A stretch of DNA of 64,000 bases. It comes from Halichondria panicea (Eukaryota; Porifera; Demospongiae; Suberitida; Halichondriidae). The stretch is taken from contig NC_087382.1 of the NCBI RefSeq assembly GCF_963675165.1, forward strand, positions 5,433,963 through 5,497,962. The letters run 5' to 3'. The notes under the pieces are model-generated. The model did not search any database. It had not been told where the DNA came from and worked only from the letters and a program-made list of their open reading frames with translations. This document shows positions 22,897-34,700 of this stretch, piece after piece. The stretch's first letter is position 1. Each line of letters starts with the position of its first letter. Made by a program: the position numbers and the translations under genes.

Positions 22897-24345
22897 ATGA
22901 GACAAACTAACTCTACGAGCGGAGGCAGCCCTCTGGTATCAAGGAATGGCTGCAAGTGCAAGTACAGAGTGAGGTGGTTCTATTCCAAGGGAGCATTTCT
23001 TGTTCTGGTCTGGAATATGCTGTTGACCATAGCCTGTGTGTCAGTGTCTCATATATTCCGTAAACGACATGATGTCAATATTGTAATTTCAAAATGGCTA
23101 TTTGCTATCCCACTTGTGTTCGGTGTTTTTGGAGCTGTTTTCTCAGGATGGCTAGCCGACGCTAAGCTGGGAAACTACAGAGTGATGAAATACAGTTTTG
23201 TACTGTTGTTTCTTATAGCTTTGCTTTTTAGTGTCGTCACCCTAGTTCCTGGTATTGCTCATTACGTGTATGTTGTGAGTGTCTTGTACTGCATAGGTGG
23301 GAGTCTCTCTATAGTAGCTGTGGTAGCATGCTTTGTTACCTTATTACAGCTTGGCCTGGATCAGATGCCTGATGCTTCATCTTCCAATATCACTAGTTTT
23401 ATTGCCTGGTTTGCATTCAATATCTATGCTGGTTTTTGGATCCCAAACGTTTCCAATTTGCCCATTATATCTGGTGCTTTGTGTAGCAGTCAAATACCAT
23501 ACTGGGTTGTCCAACTTTACAGTTTGCTGCCACCTTTGTGTATGAGTGCTGTTCTTATTCTTGATTTTCTCCTTGCTAAGAAATGGCTTATAATTGAGCC
23601 AAAGTCACCTCAGTCTCTAACAACCATCTACCGTGTTCTCAAGTTTGCAGCCAAGCACAAGGCTCCCCTCAATCGCAGTGCTTTCACATATTGGGAGGAA
23701 AACGTACCTTCAAGAATGGACCTGGGAAAGTCAAGATATGGTGGACCATTCACTACAGAGCAAGTTGAAGATGTGAAGACTATCCTACGTTTGTTACCCC
23801 TCTGCTTAACGCTATGGCTTCTTGGGTGCTCACTTGCAATATTCCATCCGCTAAACTATAATGTTTATCCTCCAGATTGGAATTGTTATGTTTCAAGGCT
23901 TCTGTCCTTGTTCACATATCACAATTTGTGGTGTGGTATGGTTTGGACTGTCTTTTATGAATTTGTTCTATACCCAGTGATTTGTAACAAGCTTCCCAGC
24001 ATCCTTAGAAGAATTGAGATAATTTCTCTCTTCAATATGACTCTCAGTATTGTGTTTCTATTCTGCAACTACTACAAACCAATTTCGATGATTTCGATGC
24101 AATCAAGTATGTTACAATCGTCTTAGCTTCAATTTCTAGAGGTTTGCTCACAATGTTGCTTGCTAGTACCATGCTGGAGTTAATTTGTGCTCAAGCTCCA
24201 TACAACATGAGAGGATTGTTTGGAGGGCGTTTGGTGCTGGTGTTGTTCTCATCTTTTATTATTGGCTATTGCTTTCCATTGAACGTCAGACTCACAATAT
24301 ATGAGGTTATTGTTAGAGTAGGCATCAGTCTGCTTGGATTTTTTA
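22897..24345 (+). pseudogene. hybrid type II/type I transporter, frameshifted and 3'-deleted
   Basis: The 5' half is type II (VSHIFRKRHDVN after TM1, like the gene at 53925). From the TM7-8 loop on it is type I (NYNVYPPDWNCYVSRLLS, as at 46186). One A is missing near 24060 (GTGTTTCTATTCTG against CTAATTCTG), which shifts the frame in TM9. Near 24340 the last helix jumps directly into the type I 3' flank, deleting the ARWYKRR...SAQH end. The structure fits unequal recombination between a type II and a type I gene that collapsed the module between them. Confidence 0.9.
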
Positions 24346-24708
24346 TCTATGCACAGAACTTATGTTGGTATAGATGTACAGGTGATTCACTGCAAACAGC
24401 TTGCACACACACGTACACACAAAAAAGCGTGCTATATAAACAGTTTTAGTATGCTCACCGCACTTCTTTTTTTTTTCATCAGTCTTGCAATTTATCATTG
24501 GACACCTTTGAGTATGTTTGAGCTTGTATTAACGATCGACGGCATGTACAAATACTGAAACTGCAATAACCCTTTCAGGGAAGATAGTTGCTATGATTAT
24601 AGGTGTGTCGCACTGCATGCAAGAATAATATAATTTCACTCAGTATTACAATACAATAATAATAGAAACTTAGATTTTGCTCTACTAATTACAGTATACA
24701 TTTAGCAG
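24346..24708 (+). other. type I 3' flank after deletion junction
   Basis: It matches the flank after the 5926 and 46186 genes. The local sequence TTTTTTATCTATGCAC preserves the empty target site of the TIR element inserted at 47758 in the sister module. No gene is seen. Confidence 0.6.
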
Positions 24709-25245
24709 CCATCCCTACATGACTGTGTGTGTGTGTGTGTGTGTGACTGTCTGCATGTTATATAAGACAAACTATAACTCTACGAACGAAGACAGCCCTC
24801 ACAGTGAGGTGGTTCTATTCCAAAGGAGCATTTCTCCTTCTGGTCTGGATTCTGCTGTTGACTATAGCCTGTTCCTCAGTGCTTGGTATATCCCCCTGGT
24901 GTCAATGTTATAATTTCGAAATGGCTACCTGCATGCTACTGGTTTGTTAGGAGCTGCATGTTTTCTCAGGATGGCTAGCTGACGCTAAACTACTTGGGAA
25001 CTACAGAGTAATGAAATACAGTTGTTAATGTTTGCTTTCTAGTCACCTGCACCCTAGTTCCTGGCGTTGCTCAATATACGTGAATGTCTTGTATTGCATA
25101 GGTGCATGGGAGTCTCTTTATCGTAGCAGGAGTAGCATGTTTTGTTACCTCACTATACAACTCGGCCTGGATCATATCCAAAACTTTAAGTATGCTGCAA
25201 AATCATCAACAACAATTACTGCAAAGGAAAAAATCGCATAATTAT
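24709..25245 (+). pseudogene. decayed transporter fragment (TM1-TM5 part)
   Basis: Counterpart of the fragments at 7865 and 48726, sharing their indels, for example the loss of most of the leader and the stop after TM1. A longer GT microsatellite precedes it. It ends in the same place, after the LGLDH-encoding stretch. Confidence 0.82.
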
Positions 25246-25516
25246 GCCATATACATGTATACATGACTTGTAGTCATGGCAATGTCAATGGAATACGAAT
25301 GTAATTACTTATGAAGCTCTTGGAAAGGCTTACTATAATTATTGTGGTAGAAAAAAACAAATTTGCCATAATTATTTTGAGAAGGTATATACCATCAACT
25401 TGGGTATTTCCGAAAAAAACCTGTGGCCGTTTGGTAACTGCTTTACAAAGCCATAATCATCAATAAACTAAGCTAAAACATAATTATACCGTATAGCAGG
25501 TAATTTTATTGTGTAG
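25246..25516 (+). other. junction between transporter fragment and DNAJC13 intron
   Basis: At 25487-25500 the sequence TACCGTATAGCAGG resembles the terminus of the CCGTATAGC MITE family. It separates module sequence also seen after the 7865 fragment from DNAJC13 intron sequence (TAATTTTATTGTGTAG). The same junction occurs at 49509-49522, so both arose from one event. Confidence 0.6.
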
Positions 25517-27102
25517 GTTCTGAGGAAACCAAAGGAGTTTCTGATATCACTACTCGACAAGTTTGGACAGCTCTCACAGTCTGCTCATCCTGATGTGAGT
25601 GAATATTTTATGTGCTAACTGTGTGTGTGTTTTATAGTAAAAATTAGTCACATACTGTTGTTACGGTACATTTGTTGAGGGGTTAATTAGAAAAGATGTG
25701 CAATTATTTAAAATGTACGTATAATAAATTTGTTGTTACACCAAAATTCCATTCAAATTTATTCTGCATTTACACTGTATAACTCCAATTGTCAGACTTA
25801 CTACCTAACCCCCCCCCCCTCCAGGGAGAGATCCTGGAGACAGTGACAGAGGCTTGTGTTTGTCTCTTTACTGCCCAACCGTCACTAGCGGACCAGGTAA
25901 GCTCCTAGAGTGATGAAAGCTAGCCCCTCTTAACGATCACCCGTGCGTGGTGGAAAGGTCAACCATGCATGCATGTACCATTAATTGATAATTATTCTGT
26001 AATTATCAGTCCTCTCAATCTATCTCGTTCTTGTTCCAGGTTCCACCGCTGGGTCACATTCCCAGTATCCTGGCCCGAATGAAGGCTGACAACGAAGGTA
26101 TTCCAAAAGCTTGTCTTCAGGTCACACACATATACTGGCGGACAGCGAGGTAAAAATACAATACATTCATAATACAACTGTACAAGTGTCAAATTAATAG
26201 GGTCAAACGTACCTGCTACATGTTACGTAATGTTGCTCACCATTCTCATTTACCTTTGATTTAGTGAAGCACTTTTCTATCTAAGTTTGCGAGTTGCACA
26301 AAATTAATGAATGTGTCAAGCTTGTCTTAGTTTCTCTTTTTCTGTGGTTACTGTACCAGCAAAATAATAATTTAGCTCGATAAGCATCAATTTTTATTTT
26401 CTATTGCCAGTATTGAGTTGGTTGTTACGGTTTCTCTTAACTTTCACAGGTTTGTGTGCGAACGATGTTCAAGTGTGACACAGTGGTTCCGTTGATCTGT
26501 GCCATGAAGAAGAGGAAAGACAGTGTACACGTTGCTGCAGAGACCATCAAAAAGCTATATGACCTCATGATTCCCGAGCTAGTGGTACAGGTACGTGAAT
26601 CGTATGGAATACTAGGAACTATAATTGATTGACATATTCACATACGTGTTAATAAGTGACTCATCCCTATTCCACGTACATAGGCTGTGAATGGAGAGTT
26701 GATCCCATTCCTACTGAAGCTGCTTGAGGATCCTCTGTCTGAGTGTGACAAGCCGTCAGCCACTAAAGCACTCATAGCTGAGTCCCTCAAGAACATGGCT
26801 AAAGACCTCGCCAATGGAGAGAGGGTCAGTACATAGCTCAAAACAAAATAGTACCCCACAGATTAATCATAGTTAAACCATAATTATGTATACAGCTTGA
26901 GGATGTACCTGTACATGTACATTGTAGCTCTTCTATGATCATTAGTATGAACCGAAACTCAACCTAAATAAGCACATGTGTAGACAAAAATTAATGATGA
27001 TCGCTCCCTATAGTATTGCACTGACAATTTGTGTGAATTTGCTTATCATCAATCTTGGTTGCCAGGAAGTTTAACGAATCACACGCTCACCCACCCCCTT
27101 CT

Positions 27103-27158
<56 letters not shown>

Positions 27159-27395
27159 CCACAGATATTAGAGATACTGGAAAAATCCCCTGTGTGGTCG
27201 GCGTACAAAGACCAGAAACATGATCTCTTTCTCACCAACACGACTGTATCTGGTTACCTTACAGGTCCGTCTGGCATAGCTGGTTACCTCACGGCTGGAA
27301 GCTCATCGTCGGCTAACAATGCAAACAGTTCTGCCCCACCCCCACTAGAGCCGCCGGAGGACACACCAGCTGGCGATGATGACGATGATGACTAG
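25517..27395 (+). pseudogene. DNAJC13: DNAJC13 3' fragment, copy 2, frameshifted
   Basis: It contains only the last six exons: 25517-25594, 25825-25896, 26040-26149, 26450-26590, 26684-26824 and 27165-27395. The third has a 2-bp insertion (CACACACATATACTGG), which brings a stop before the exon end. A G-for-T change in the same exon gives GAAGGTATT, a new GT. Missense changes include Ser to Phe in the VCVRTM exon. The acceptor of the first exon is the intact GTAG missing from copy 1. Upstream sequence is the transporter-fragment junction, so no promoter or earlier exon belongs to it. Confidence 0.88.
27104..27158 (+). repeat. long CA microsatellite before DNAJC13 copy 2 last exon
   Basis: About 27 CA units directly precede the acceptor ACCACAG. 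It is the longest version among the four copies. Confidence 0.9.
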
Positions 27396-27925
27396 CTGTA
27401 TCTTAGGTTGTTATATAATTATATTTGAGTTGTGAGTACAAAAACTGCTTTCTATTTTTAAAGTCTGTAATAATTAATAATTGTATCGTGGATTTTGAGG
27501 TACATGACATAATACATTTTAATTTTGATTATGGTAAAGATCATGCAGTTGAAAACTGATAATCATGTATGACTGTGAAAGTGTCTGGGAGAGGTAGTTT
27601 GTTTTACCATTCTTCACCATGTAGTATATATGCAAACAGTTTGTCCATGGGCACTTATTTTGATGATTTTGAGCTTGTATTAACAATCGATGGGATATTA
27701 ATACTGAAAATTAAAGCAATAACATGACTCTGATCATGACTATATTTAGTCAAAGTAGTAAACCACTTCGTTCAACATTTACATACGTACATGCACAAGT
27801 GAATTGCATGATTGTTCATGCATGTATCTTCATGCATGTGCATATACATAGGCCTACTGCAAGAACTATATTTAGTATTAGTGTTTAGCAGCCATCCCTA
27901 TATACATGTGCACTGTGTGTCTGTT
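27396..27925 (+). other. shortened DNAJC13 flank joined to type II upstream region
   Basis: The DNAJC13 flank stops after GACTGTGAAAGTGTCT and jumps to GGGAGAGGTAGTTTG, which deletes roughly 0.9-1 kb present after copies 3 and 4. The remainder is the standard type II upstream region. Confidence 0.65.
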
Positions 27926-29479
27926 ATGAGACAAACTAACTCTACGAGCGGAGGCAGCCCTCTGGTATCAAGGAATGGCTGTTGCAAGTACAGAGTGAGG
28001 TGGTTCTATTCCAAGGGAGCACTTCTTGTTCTGGTCTGGAATATGCTGTTGACCATAGCCTGTAGGTCAGGGTCTCATATATTCCATAAACGACATGATG
28101 TCAATTTTGTAGTTTCAAAATGGCTATTTGCTATCCCTATTGTGTTCGGTGTTTTTGGAGCTGTTTTCTCAGGATGGTTAGCTGACGCTAAGCTGGGAAA
28201 CTACGGAATGATGAAATACAGTTTTGTACTGTTGTTTCTTATAAGTTTGCTTTCTAGTGTCATCACCCTAGTTCCTGGCATTGCTCATTACGTGTATGTT
28301 GTGAGTGTCATGTACTGCATAGGTGGGAGTCTCTCTATAGTAGCTGTGGTAGCATGCTTTGTTACCTTATTACAGCTTGGCCTGGATCAGATGCCTGATG
28401 CTTCATCTTCCAATATCACTAGTTTTATTGCCTGGTTTGTATTCAATATCTATGCTGGTATTTGGATCTCAAACGTTTCCAATTTGCCCATTATATCTGG
28501 TGCTTTGTGTAGCAGTCAAATGCCATACTGGGTTGTCCAACTTTACAGTTTGCTGCTACCTTTGTGTATGAGTGTTGTTCTTATTCTTGATTTTCTCCTT
28601 GCTAAGAAATGGCTTATAATTGAGCCAAAGTTACCTCAGTCTCTAACAACCATCTACCGTGTTCTCAAGTTTGCAGCCAAGCACAAGGCTCCCCTCAATC
28701 GCAGTGCTCTCACATATTGGGAGGAAAACGTACCTTCAAGAATGGACCTGGGAAAGTCAAGATATGGTGGACCATTCACTACAGAGCAAGTTGAAGATGT
28801 GAAGACCATCCTACGTTTGTTACCCCTCTGTTTAACACTATGGCTTCTTGGGTGCTCACTTGCAATATTCCATCCACCACATGAAACATTGTATCTTCCC
28901 GATGTGAATAGTTATGTTTCAGAGCTTCTGGCCTTAATCACATACAACTCTTGGTGGTGTGGTATGGTTTGGACGGTCTTTTATGAATTTGTTCTATACC
29001 CTGTGATTCGTAACAGGCTTCCCAGCATTCTTAGAAAAATCGGAATCATTTCTTTCTTAATCACGGCTCTCAACATTGTGTTTGTAATTCTAGGACTAGT
29101 CCACTACTATCACAGTGATTTAATGGTAGTTCATTATGTCATTGTGATATTATATTCAGTTTCTCAAGGTTTGTTCATAATGTTGCTTGCTAGTGCCATG
29201 CTGCAGTTAGTTTGTGCTCAGGCTCCATACAACATGAGAGGAATGTTTGGAGGGTGTATAACACTTTCGTTGATGTTACCTTCGATCATCAGCTATTCTT
29301 TACCATTTAAATTCACATTAACAATACTATATGGGATTAAAGCCGCTGTCAGTCTGCTTGGATTCATCGTGTACTGCCTCCTGGCTCGCTGGTACAAAAG
29401 GAGAGTTAGAGACGAGGACTACAATGTACAAGCTGTTGTGGAGGAGGTATATGATCGATACTTGTCAGCTCAACATTGA
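27926..29479 (+). CDS. type II POT-like transporter, intact, 517 residues
   Basis: A single open exon runs from MRQTNSTSGG to DRYLSAQH. About twelve hydrophobic segments are expected, as described under 46186. The frame stays open upstream to 27812, but the MRQTN start is chosen because it is the only Met shared by all copies including pseudogenes. Gene-specific changes are NYGMMKYSF for NYRVMKYSF in the GWLADAKLGN loop, EPKLPQ for EPKSPQ after TM6, and GMFGGCITLSLMLPSIISYS in TM11. The 3' part from TM8 on is duplicated immediately downstream. It is one of six copies with no visible lesion. Substrate is unknown. Confidence 0.85.
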   Translation: MRQTNSTSGGSPLVSRNGCCKYRVRWFYSKGALLVLVWNMLLTIACRSGSHIFHKRHDVNFVVSKWLFAIPIVFGVFGAVFSGWLADAKLGNYGMMKYSFVLLFLISLLSSVITLVPGIAHYVYVVSVMYCIGGSLSIVAVVACFVTLLQLGLDQMPDASSSNITSFIAWFVFNIYAGIWISNVSNLPIISGALCSSQMPYWVVQLYSLLLPLCMSVVLILDFLLAKKWLIIEPKLPQSLTTIYRVLKFAAKHKAPLNRSALTYWEENVPSRMDLGKSRYGGPFTTEQVEDVKTILRLLPLCLTLWLLGCSLAIFHPPHETLYLPDVNSYVSELLALITYNSWWCGMVWTVFYEFVLYPVIRNRLPSILRKIGIISFLITALNIVFVILGLVHYYHSDLMVVHYVIVILYSVSQGLFIMLLASAMLQLVCAQAPYNMRGMFGGCITLSLMLPSIISYSLPFKFTLTILYGIKAAVSLLGFIVYCLLARWYKRRVRDEDYNVQAVVEEVYDRYLSAQH

Positions 29480-30300
29480 CTAAATTTTGTTCTGTTACGA
29501 CTGCATGATACGTTTTATCCTCTGTCTTTTTGTCGCTCATACATCTTCAGAACAATTATACGTAAATGAGTGAACTATATACATGTAGCATTGTGTTTGG
29601 GTGTGTTGGTATGTGTACTGGCGTGGTGTGTTGTGATCTATCTTGATCTACCCTGTTCTATCCTGATGTGTTTTGTTATGTATTTATCACACTATTGTTG
29701 TGTGATCACTTTTGTTATGATTATCATGCACCTTTCGTTTCTGGATTGTTCTGGACTATTCTCGATTATTCTCTTATTCTCGATCAGCCCCCTGGGACTT
29801 AACTCTTATAAATAGCATTACCTTTTTCAATTGTTGTTGTTGCTGATACCATGTACTTATTGTGAATTTACTTATGAAGTAAAAAATGTTTATTGGCAGT
29901 CAATCTCTGAACTTGAAACAATAGCAATAAATAGTCTAGCCTGTCTAGCTATATACTGTTTTGCATGGTTGCAAGAAGAATCCAACAGGCTGTTTTGCAC
30001 ACATAATTAGTTAAATTATTCTCTAATACAGTCATGCAATTTATCATTGGACATCTTTGATTATCTTTGAGCTTGTATTAACGATCAATGCATGTACAAA
30101 TACGCTCATAGCAACATGATTATTATGGCCATTTGGGAGAAATCTGTTGAAGTTCCACCATGCACTATAACTATGTTGACTTATTGTACGAACCACTCCA
30201 TGCATGGGCACTGTATGAATAGATTCACTCAGGTGTGTCTCTGAGCACTGGATATGATGAAGAATAGATTCACTCAGGATCGTTGCCACCAATAGATATT
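29480..30300 (+). other. 3' flank of type II transporter
   Basis: An AATAAA at 29926-29931 is a candidate poly(A) signal. A roughly 80-codon hydrophobic frame at 29570-29815 recurs in other modules, but its frame is broken or altered in some, so it is not annotated as a gene. No other feature was recognised. Confidence 0.55.
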
Positions 30301-30804
30301 GTCTTTTATGAATTTGTTCTATACCCTGTGATTCGTAACAGGCTTCCCAGCATTCTTAGAAAAATCGGAATCATTTCTTTCTTAATCACGGCTCTCAACA
30401 TTGTGTTTGTAATTCTAGGACTAGTCCACTACTATCACAGTGATTTAATGGCAGTTCATTATGTCATTGTGATATTATATTCAGTTTCTCAAGGTATGTT
30501 CATAATGTTGCTTGCTAGTGCCGTGCTGCAGTTAGTTTGTGCTCAGGCTCCATACAACATGAGAGGAATGTTTGGAGGGTGTATAACACTTTCGTTGATG
30601 TTACCTTCGATTATCAGCTATTCTTTACCATTTAAATTCACATTACCAATACTATATGGGATTAAAGCCGCTGTCAGTCTGCTTGGATTCATCGTGTACT
30701 GCCTCCTGGCTCGCTGGTACAAGAGGAGAGTTAGAGACAAGGACTACAATGTACAAGCTGTTGTGGAGGAGGTGTATAATCGATACTTGTTAGCTCAACA
30801 TTGA
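30301..30804 (+). pseudogene. 3' half of a type II transporter (tandem-duplicated tail)
   Basis: It encodes TM8 to the C-terminus of the 27926 gene in an open frame, but has no 5' half and no own start. Differences from the parent include GMFIML for GLFIML, FTLPILYG for FTLTILYG, VRDKDYN for VRDEDYN, and NRYLLAQH for DRYLSAQH. Several alter residues identical in the other full copies, which fits relaxed constraint. Confidence 0.92.
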
Positions 30805-31702
30805 CTAAATTTTGTTCTGTTACGACTGCATGATATGTTTTATCCTCTGTCTTTTTGTCGATCATACATCTTCAGAACAATTATACGTAAATGAGTGAAC
30901 TATATACATGTAGCATTGTGTTTGGGTGTGTTGGTATGTGTACTGGCGTGGTGTGTTGTGATCTATCTTGATCTACCCTATTCTATCCTGATGTGTTTTG
31001 TTATGTATTTATCACACCATTGTTGTGTGATCACTTTTGTTATGATTATTATGCACCTTTCGTTTCTGGATTGTTCTGGACTATTCTCGATTATTCTCTT
31101 ATTCACGATCAGCCCCCTGGGACCTGACTCTTATAAATAGCATTACCTTTTTCAATTGTTGTTGTTGCTGATACCATGTACTTATTGTGCATTTACCTTG
31201 TTACTTACGAAGTAAAAAATGTTTATTGGCAGTCAATCTCTGAACTTGAAACAATAGCAATAAATAGTCTAGCCTGTCTAGCTATATACTCTTTTGCATG
31301 GTTGCAAGAAGAATCCAACAGGCTGTTTTTTGCACATATAATTAGTTAAATCATTCTCTAATACAGTCATGCAATTTATCATTGGACACCTTTGATTATC
31401 ATTGAGCTTGTATTAACGATCAATGCATGTACAAATACTGAAACTACGCTCATAGCAACATGATTATTATGGCCATTTGGGAGAAATCTGTTGAAGTTCC
31501 ACCATGCACTATAACTATGTTGACTTATTGTACGAACCACTCCATGGCACTGACTGTATGAATAGATTCACTCAGGTGTGTCTCTGAGCACTGGATATGA
31601 TGAAGAATAGATTCACTCAGGATCGTTGCCACCAATAGATATTGCGCAACCGTCCCTATAATTAGATATATCTGTGTGTGTGTGTGTGTGTCTGTGTCTG
31701 TT
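30805..31702 (+). other. second copy of the type II 3' flank
   Basis: Up to 31643 it is unit 2 of the tandem duplication. The rest, ending in a GT microsatellite, corresponds to the region before the retro-interrupted pseudogenes. Confidence 0.7.
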
Positions 31703-31764
31703 ATGAGACAAACTAACTCTATACGAACGAAGGCAGCCCTCTGGTATCAAGGAATGGCTGCTAG
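31703..31764 (+). pseudogene. transporter start codon fragment fused to DNAJC13 intron
   Basis: Only the leader of a retro-interrupted type pseudogene remains (ATGAGACAAACTAACTC through GGAATGGCTGCTAG). The next bases, TATATGAATTTACCAG, are DNAJC13 intron sequence equivalent to about 16483 in copy 1. TATATG is a possible microhomology at the join. Confidence 0.85.
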
Positions 31765-34700
31765 TATATGAATTTACCAGTTCAACTTTTGAGTGAAGGA
31801 CACTTATAAAGTCATGACTTTGTAGATATATACATTTTCAAAAGGGTTGTATGCAATCACTAATTTATGGGCAAAAGTACTGTCTTCCGTCTTTTTTCAC
31901 TGATTTTTATCCCCATGAATCGAGCCTGTACACAACCACTGTATACATACAGCGTGCATGCATGACATGGCTTCTTATAATTATATCGCTTTGTCTTGTG
32001 TTGCAGCCCATGAATTGGTACTGGAAGTGTTCCAAGCCCTCACTTCAAACACTCAGATTGTCAAGGAGAGCATTCAAAAAGGTTGGGCTTGCATATTACA
32101 CACACATAAGCACACACATTAATTAATTGACACAGTGTTTAATTGGTGTGTCCTGTACAGCATGTGCCTTGTTACTGAATGGCTTGTACGTATCATTGGC
32201 ATGCACATTATCTTCCATATTCTACTAATATATGTACATGTATATACATTTCAGAGATCCATCCGTAAATAGAATACCTGCGATCTGCCATCGTAACAAG
32301 AATGCCTTGCCTGGTTGCATGGTTGGGGTTAGTATAGTAATATACACGTACAGAAAACACAGATACTAACTGGTGTACTACTCAAGGCTCCTCTGCCCAT
32401 ACAGGTGCCCTGATTTACCTCCTTCAGTTGTTCTGCAACTCTCAGAACCCGACCGTTCGTGAAGAGACTGCCTCCCTTCTTGCCAAGATGATTACTGACA
32501 AATTGGTGGGTCCTAAAGTGAGAATTGTCCTCTCCAAGTTCTTACCTCTAATCTTCATGGACGCCATGCGAGACAACTCTGAGGCCAGCGTTCACATGTT
32601 CGAGAGTGAGTAAACACAAAAGATTAAACTGTGAATTGGTGCATGGTAGCTTCCTAATTAAGTACCAAAGGGTCACGCTCTTGGAAATTGCATTAACAGT
32701 TACTGGTATGTTGTGAATTTAGGTGTTTTAGTTCTCTTGCTCAATTAAAAGAACCTCTTTGTAACACAAAGGATTAAAGTGTAAAATGGTCGTGTAGCTT
32801 CGTTAATTAAGGTCACGCTTTAGTGCATTAACGGTTACTGGTATGTAGGTTGAAAAACCAGGTTGTTATGTTTGTGTCAAACACACAAAATGAATGTACG
32901 CAGTTACTTTCATTATATATTATTCTTTCTCTTGTTCCATTGAAAGAAATTCTTTGTAATTTCAGACAATCAGGAGAACCCGGAGCTAATTTGGAACGAC
33001 GAGGCCAGAGAGAAAGTGTCGGGAGTAGTGTCTAAAATGAATAAGGAATGAGTTGAGAGTTTCGGTGGTTTACGTTGTATTTAATTTGACTCAGGTAATG
33101 GAGCGTTGTTCACTTCAGTAGAAAACAATTCAGAAGTTTCCCTGATGTGTGAATATATGTAGTCACTAGCTAACTTTGAATGGCCATAAACTATTCAAAT
33201 TCAAAGTAAAAAAGATGCATTCTGTAACTGTATAACGATCTCATGGTATGTTAGTTTAAATAACTTTTTTCCCTATAATAGGTTCTTCCTCAAGCAGAAG
33301 GAAGACCCCGACACTCTGTGGAGGTTGCCCGACAATTTGAGGTGGTCTATTCACAGGTACAAGGGGAGATCATGGTGGGCGGAGTCTTCTTAAGGATATT
33401 TATATCGCAGCCTACTTGGGTGAGTGTCCACTGATCGACTAAACGTACTAGATGTTCCTAGCTATTGCTGTTATGAATTGTATGATTATGTACGTATCTG
33501 CCTTTACATGTAGCATAATTTTATTGTGTAGGTTCTGAGGAAACCAAAGGAGTTTCTGATATCACTACTCGACAAGTTTGGACAACTCTCACAGTCTGCT
33601 CATCCTGATGTGAGTGAATATTTTATGTGCTAAATGTGTTTGTGTGTTTTATAGTAAAAATTAGTCACATATATCTACTGTTGTTACGGTACTTTTGTTG
33701 AGGGGTTAATTAGAAAAGATGTGCAATTATTAAAATGTACGTATAATAAATTTGTTGTTACACCAAAATTCCGTTCAAATTTATTCTGCATTTACACTGT
33801 ATAACTCCAATTGTTAGACTTACTATCCTAACCCCCCCCCCCCTCCAGGGAGAGATCCTGGAGACAGTGACAGAGGCTTGTGTTTGTCTCTTTACTGCCC
33901 AACCATCACTAGCGGACCAGGTAAGCTCCTAGAGTGATGGAAGCTAGCCCCTCTTAACGATCACCCGTGCGTGGTGGAAAGGTCAACCATGCATGCATGT
34001 ACCATAACAAATTAATTGATAATTATTCTGTAATTATCAGTCCTCTCAATCTATCTCCAGTTCTTGTTCCAGGTTCCACCGCTGGGTCACATTCCCAGGA
34101 TCCTGGCCCGAATGAAGGCTGACAACGAAGTTATTCCAAAAGCTTGTCTTCAGGTCACACACATACTGGCGGACAGCGAGGTAAAAATACAATACATTCA
34201 TAATACAACTGTACAAGTAATAAGAGTCAAACGTACCTGCTACACGTTATGTAATGTTGCTCACCATTCTCATTTACCTTTGATTTAGTGAAGCACTTTT
34301 TCTATCTAAGCTTGCGGGTTGTACAAAATTAATGAATGTGTCAAGCTTGTCTTAGTTTCTCTTTTTCTGTGGTTACTGTACCAGTAAAATAATAATTTAG
34401 CTCGATAAGCATCCATTTTTATTTTCTATTGCCAGTATTGAGTTGGTTGTTAAGGTTAACTTTTACAGGTTTGTGTGCGAACGATGTCCAAGTGTGACAC
34501 AGTGGTTCCGTTGATCTGTGCCATGAAGAAGAGGAAAGACAGTGTACACGTTGCCGCAGAGACCATCAAAAAGCTGTATGACCTCATGATTCCCGAGCTA
34601 GTGGTACAGGTATGTGAATGTATGGAATACTAGGAACTATAATTGATTGACATATTCACATACGTGTTAATAAGTGACTCCTCCCTGTTCCACGTACACA

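Larger units (their letters stand above)
28976..31643 (+). repeat. direct tandem duplication, 1,325-bp period
   Basis: Unit 1 (28976-30300) starts at GTCTTTTATGAATTTG inside TM8 of the 27926 gene and ends in the type II 3' flank. Unit 2 follows without spacer and carries the same sequence with few changes. The junction reads AATAGATATT/GTCTTTTATG. Near-identity indicates a recent event. Confidence 0.92.

Noticed and set aside
27812-27925. In-frame upstream extension of type II carriers (MFMHVSS..., MCMHVSS...)
   Set aside because: Absent from type I genes and from the 42293 gene, variable and cysteine-rich. The MRQTN start is shared by all copies.
29570-29815. 81-codon hydrophobic frame repeated downstream of most type II genes
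   Set aside because: Conserved only as far as the flanking DNA is; shifted after 38498, internally deleted after 43925 and with an altered start near 55598. No sign of selection for the frame.
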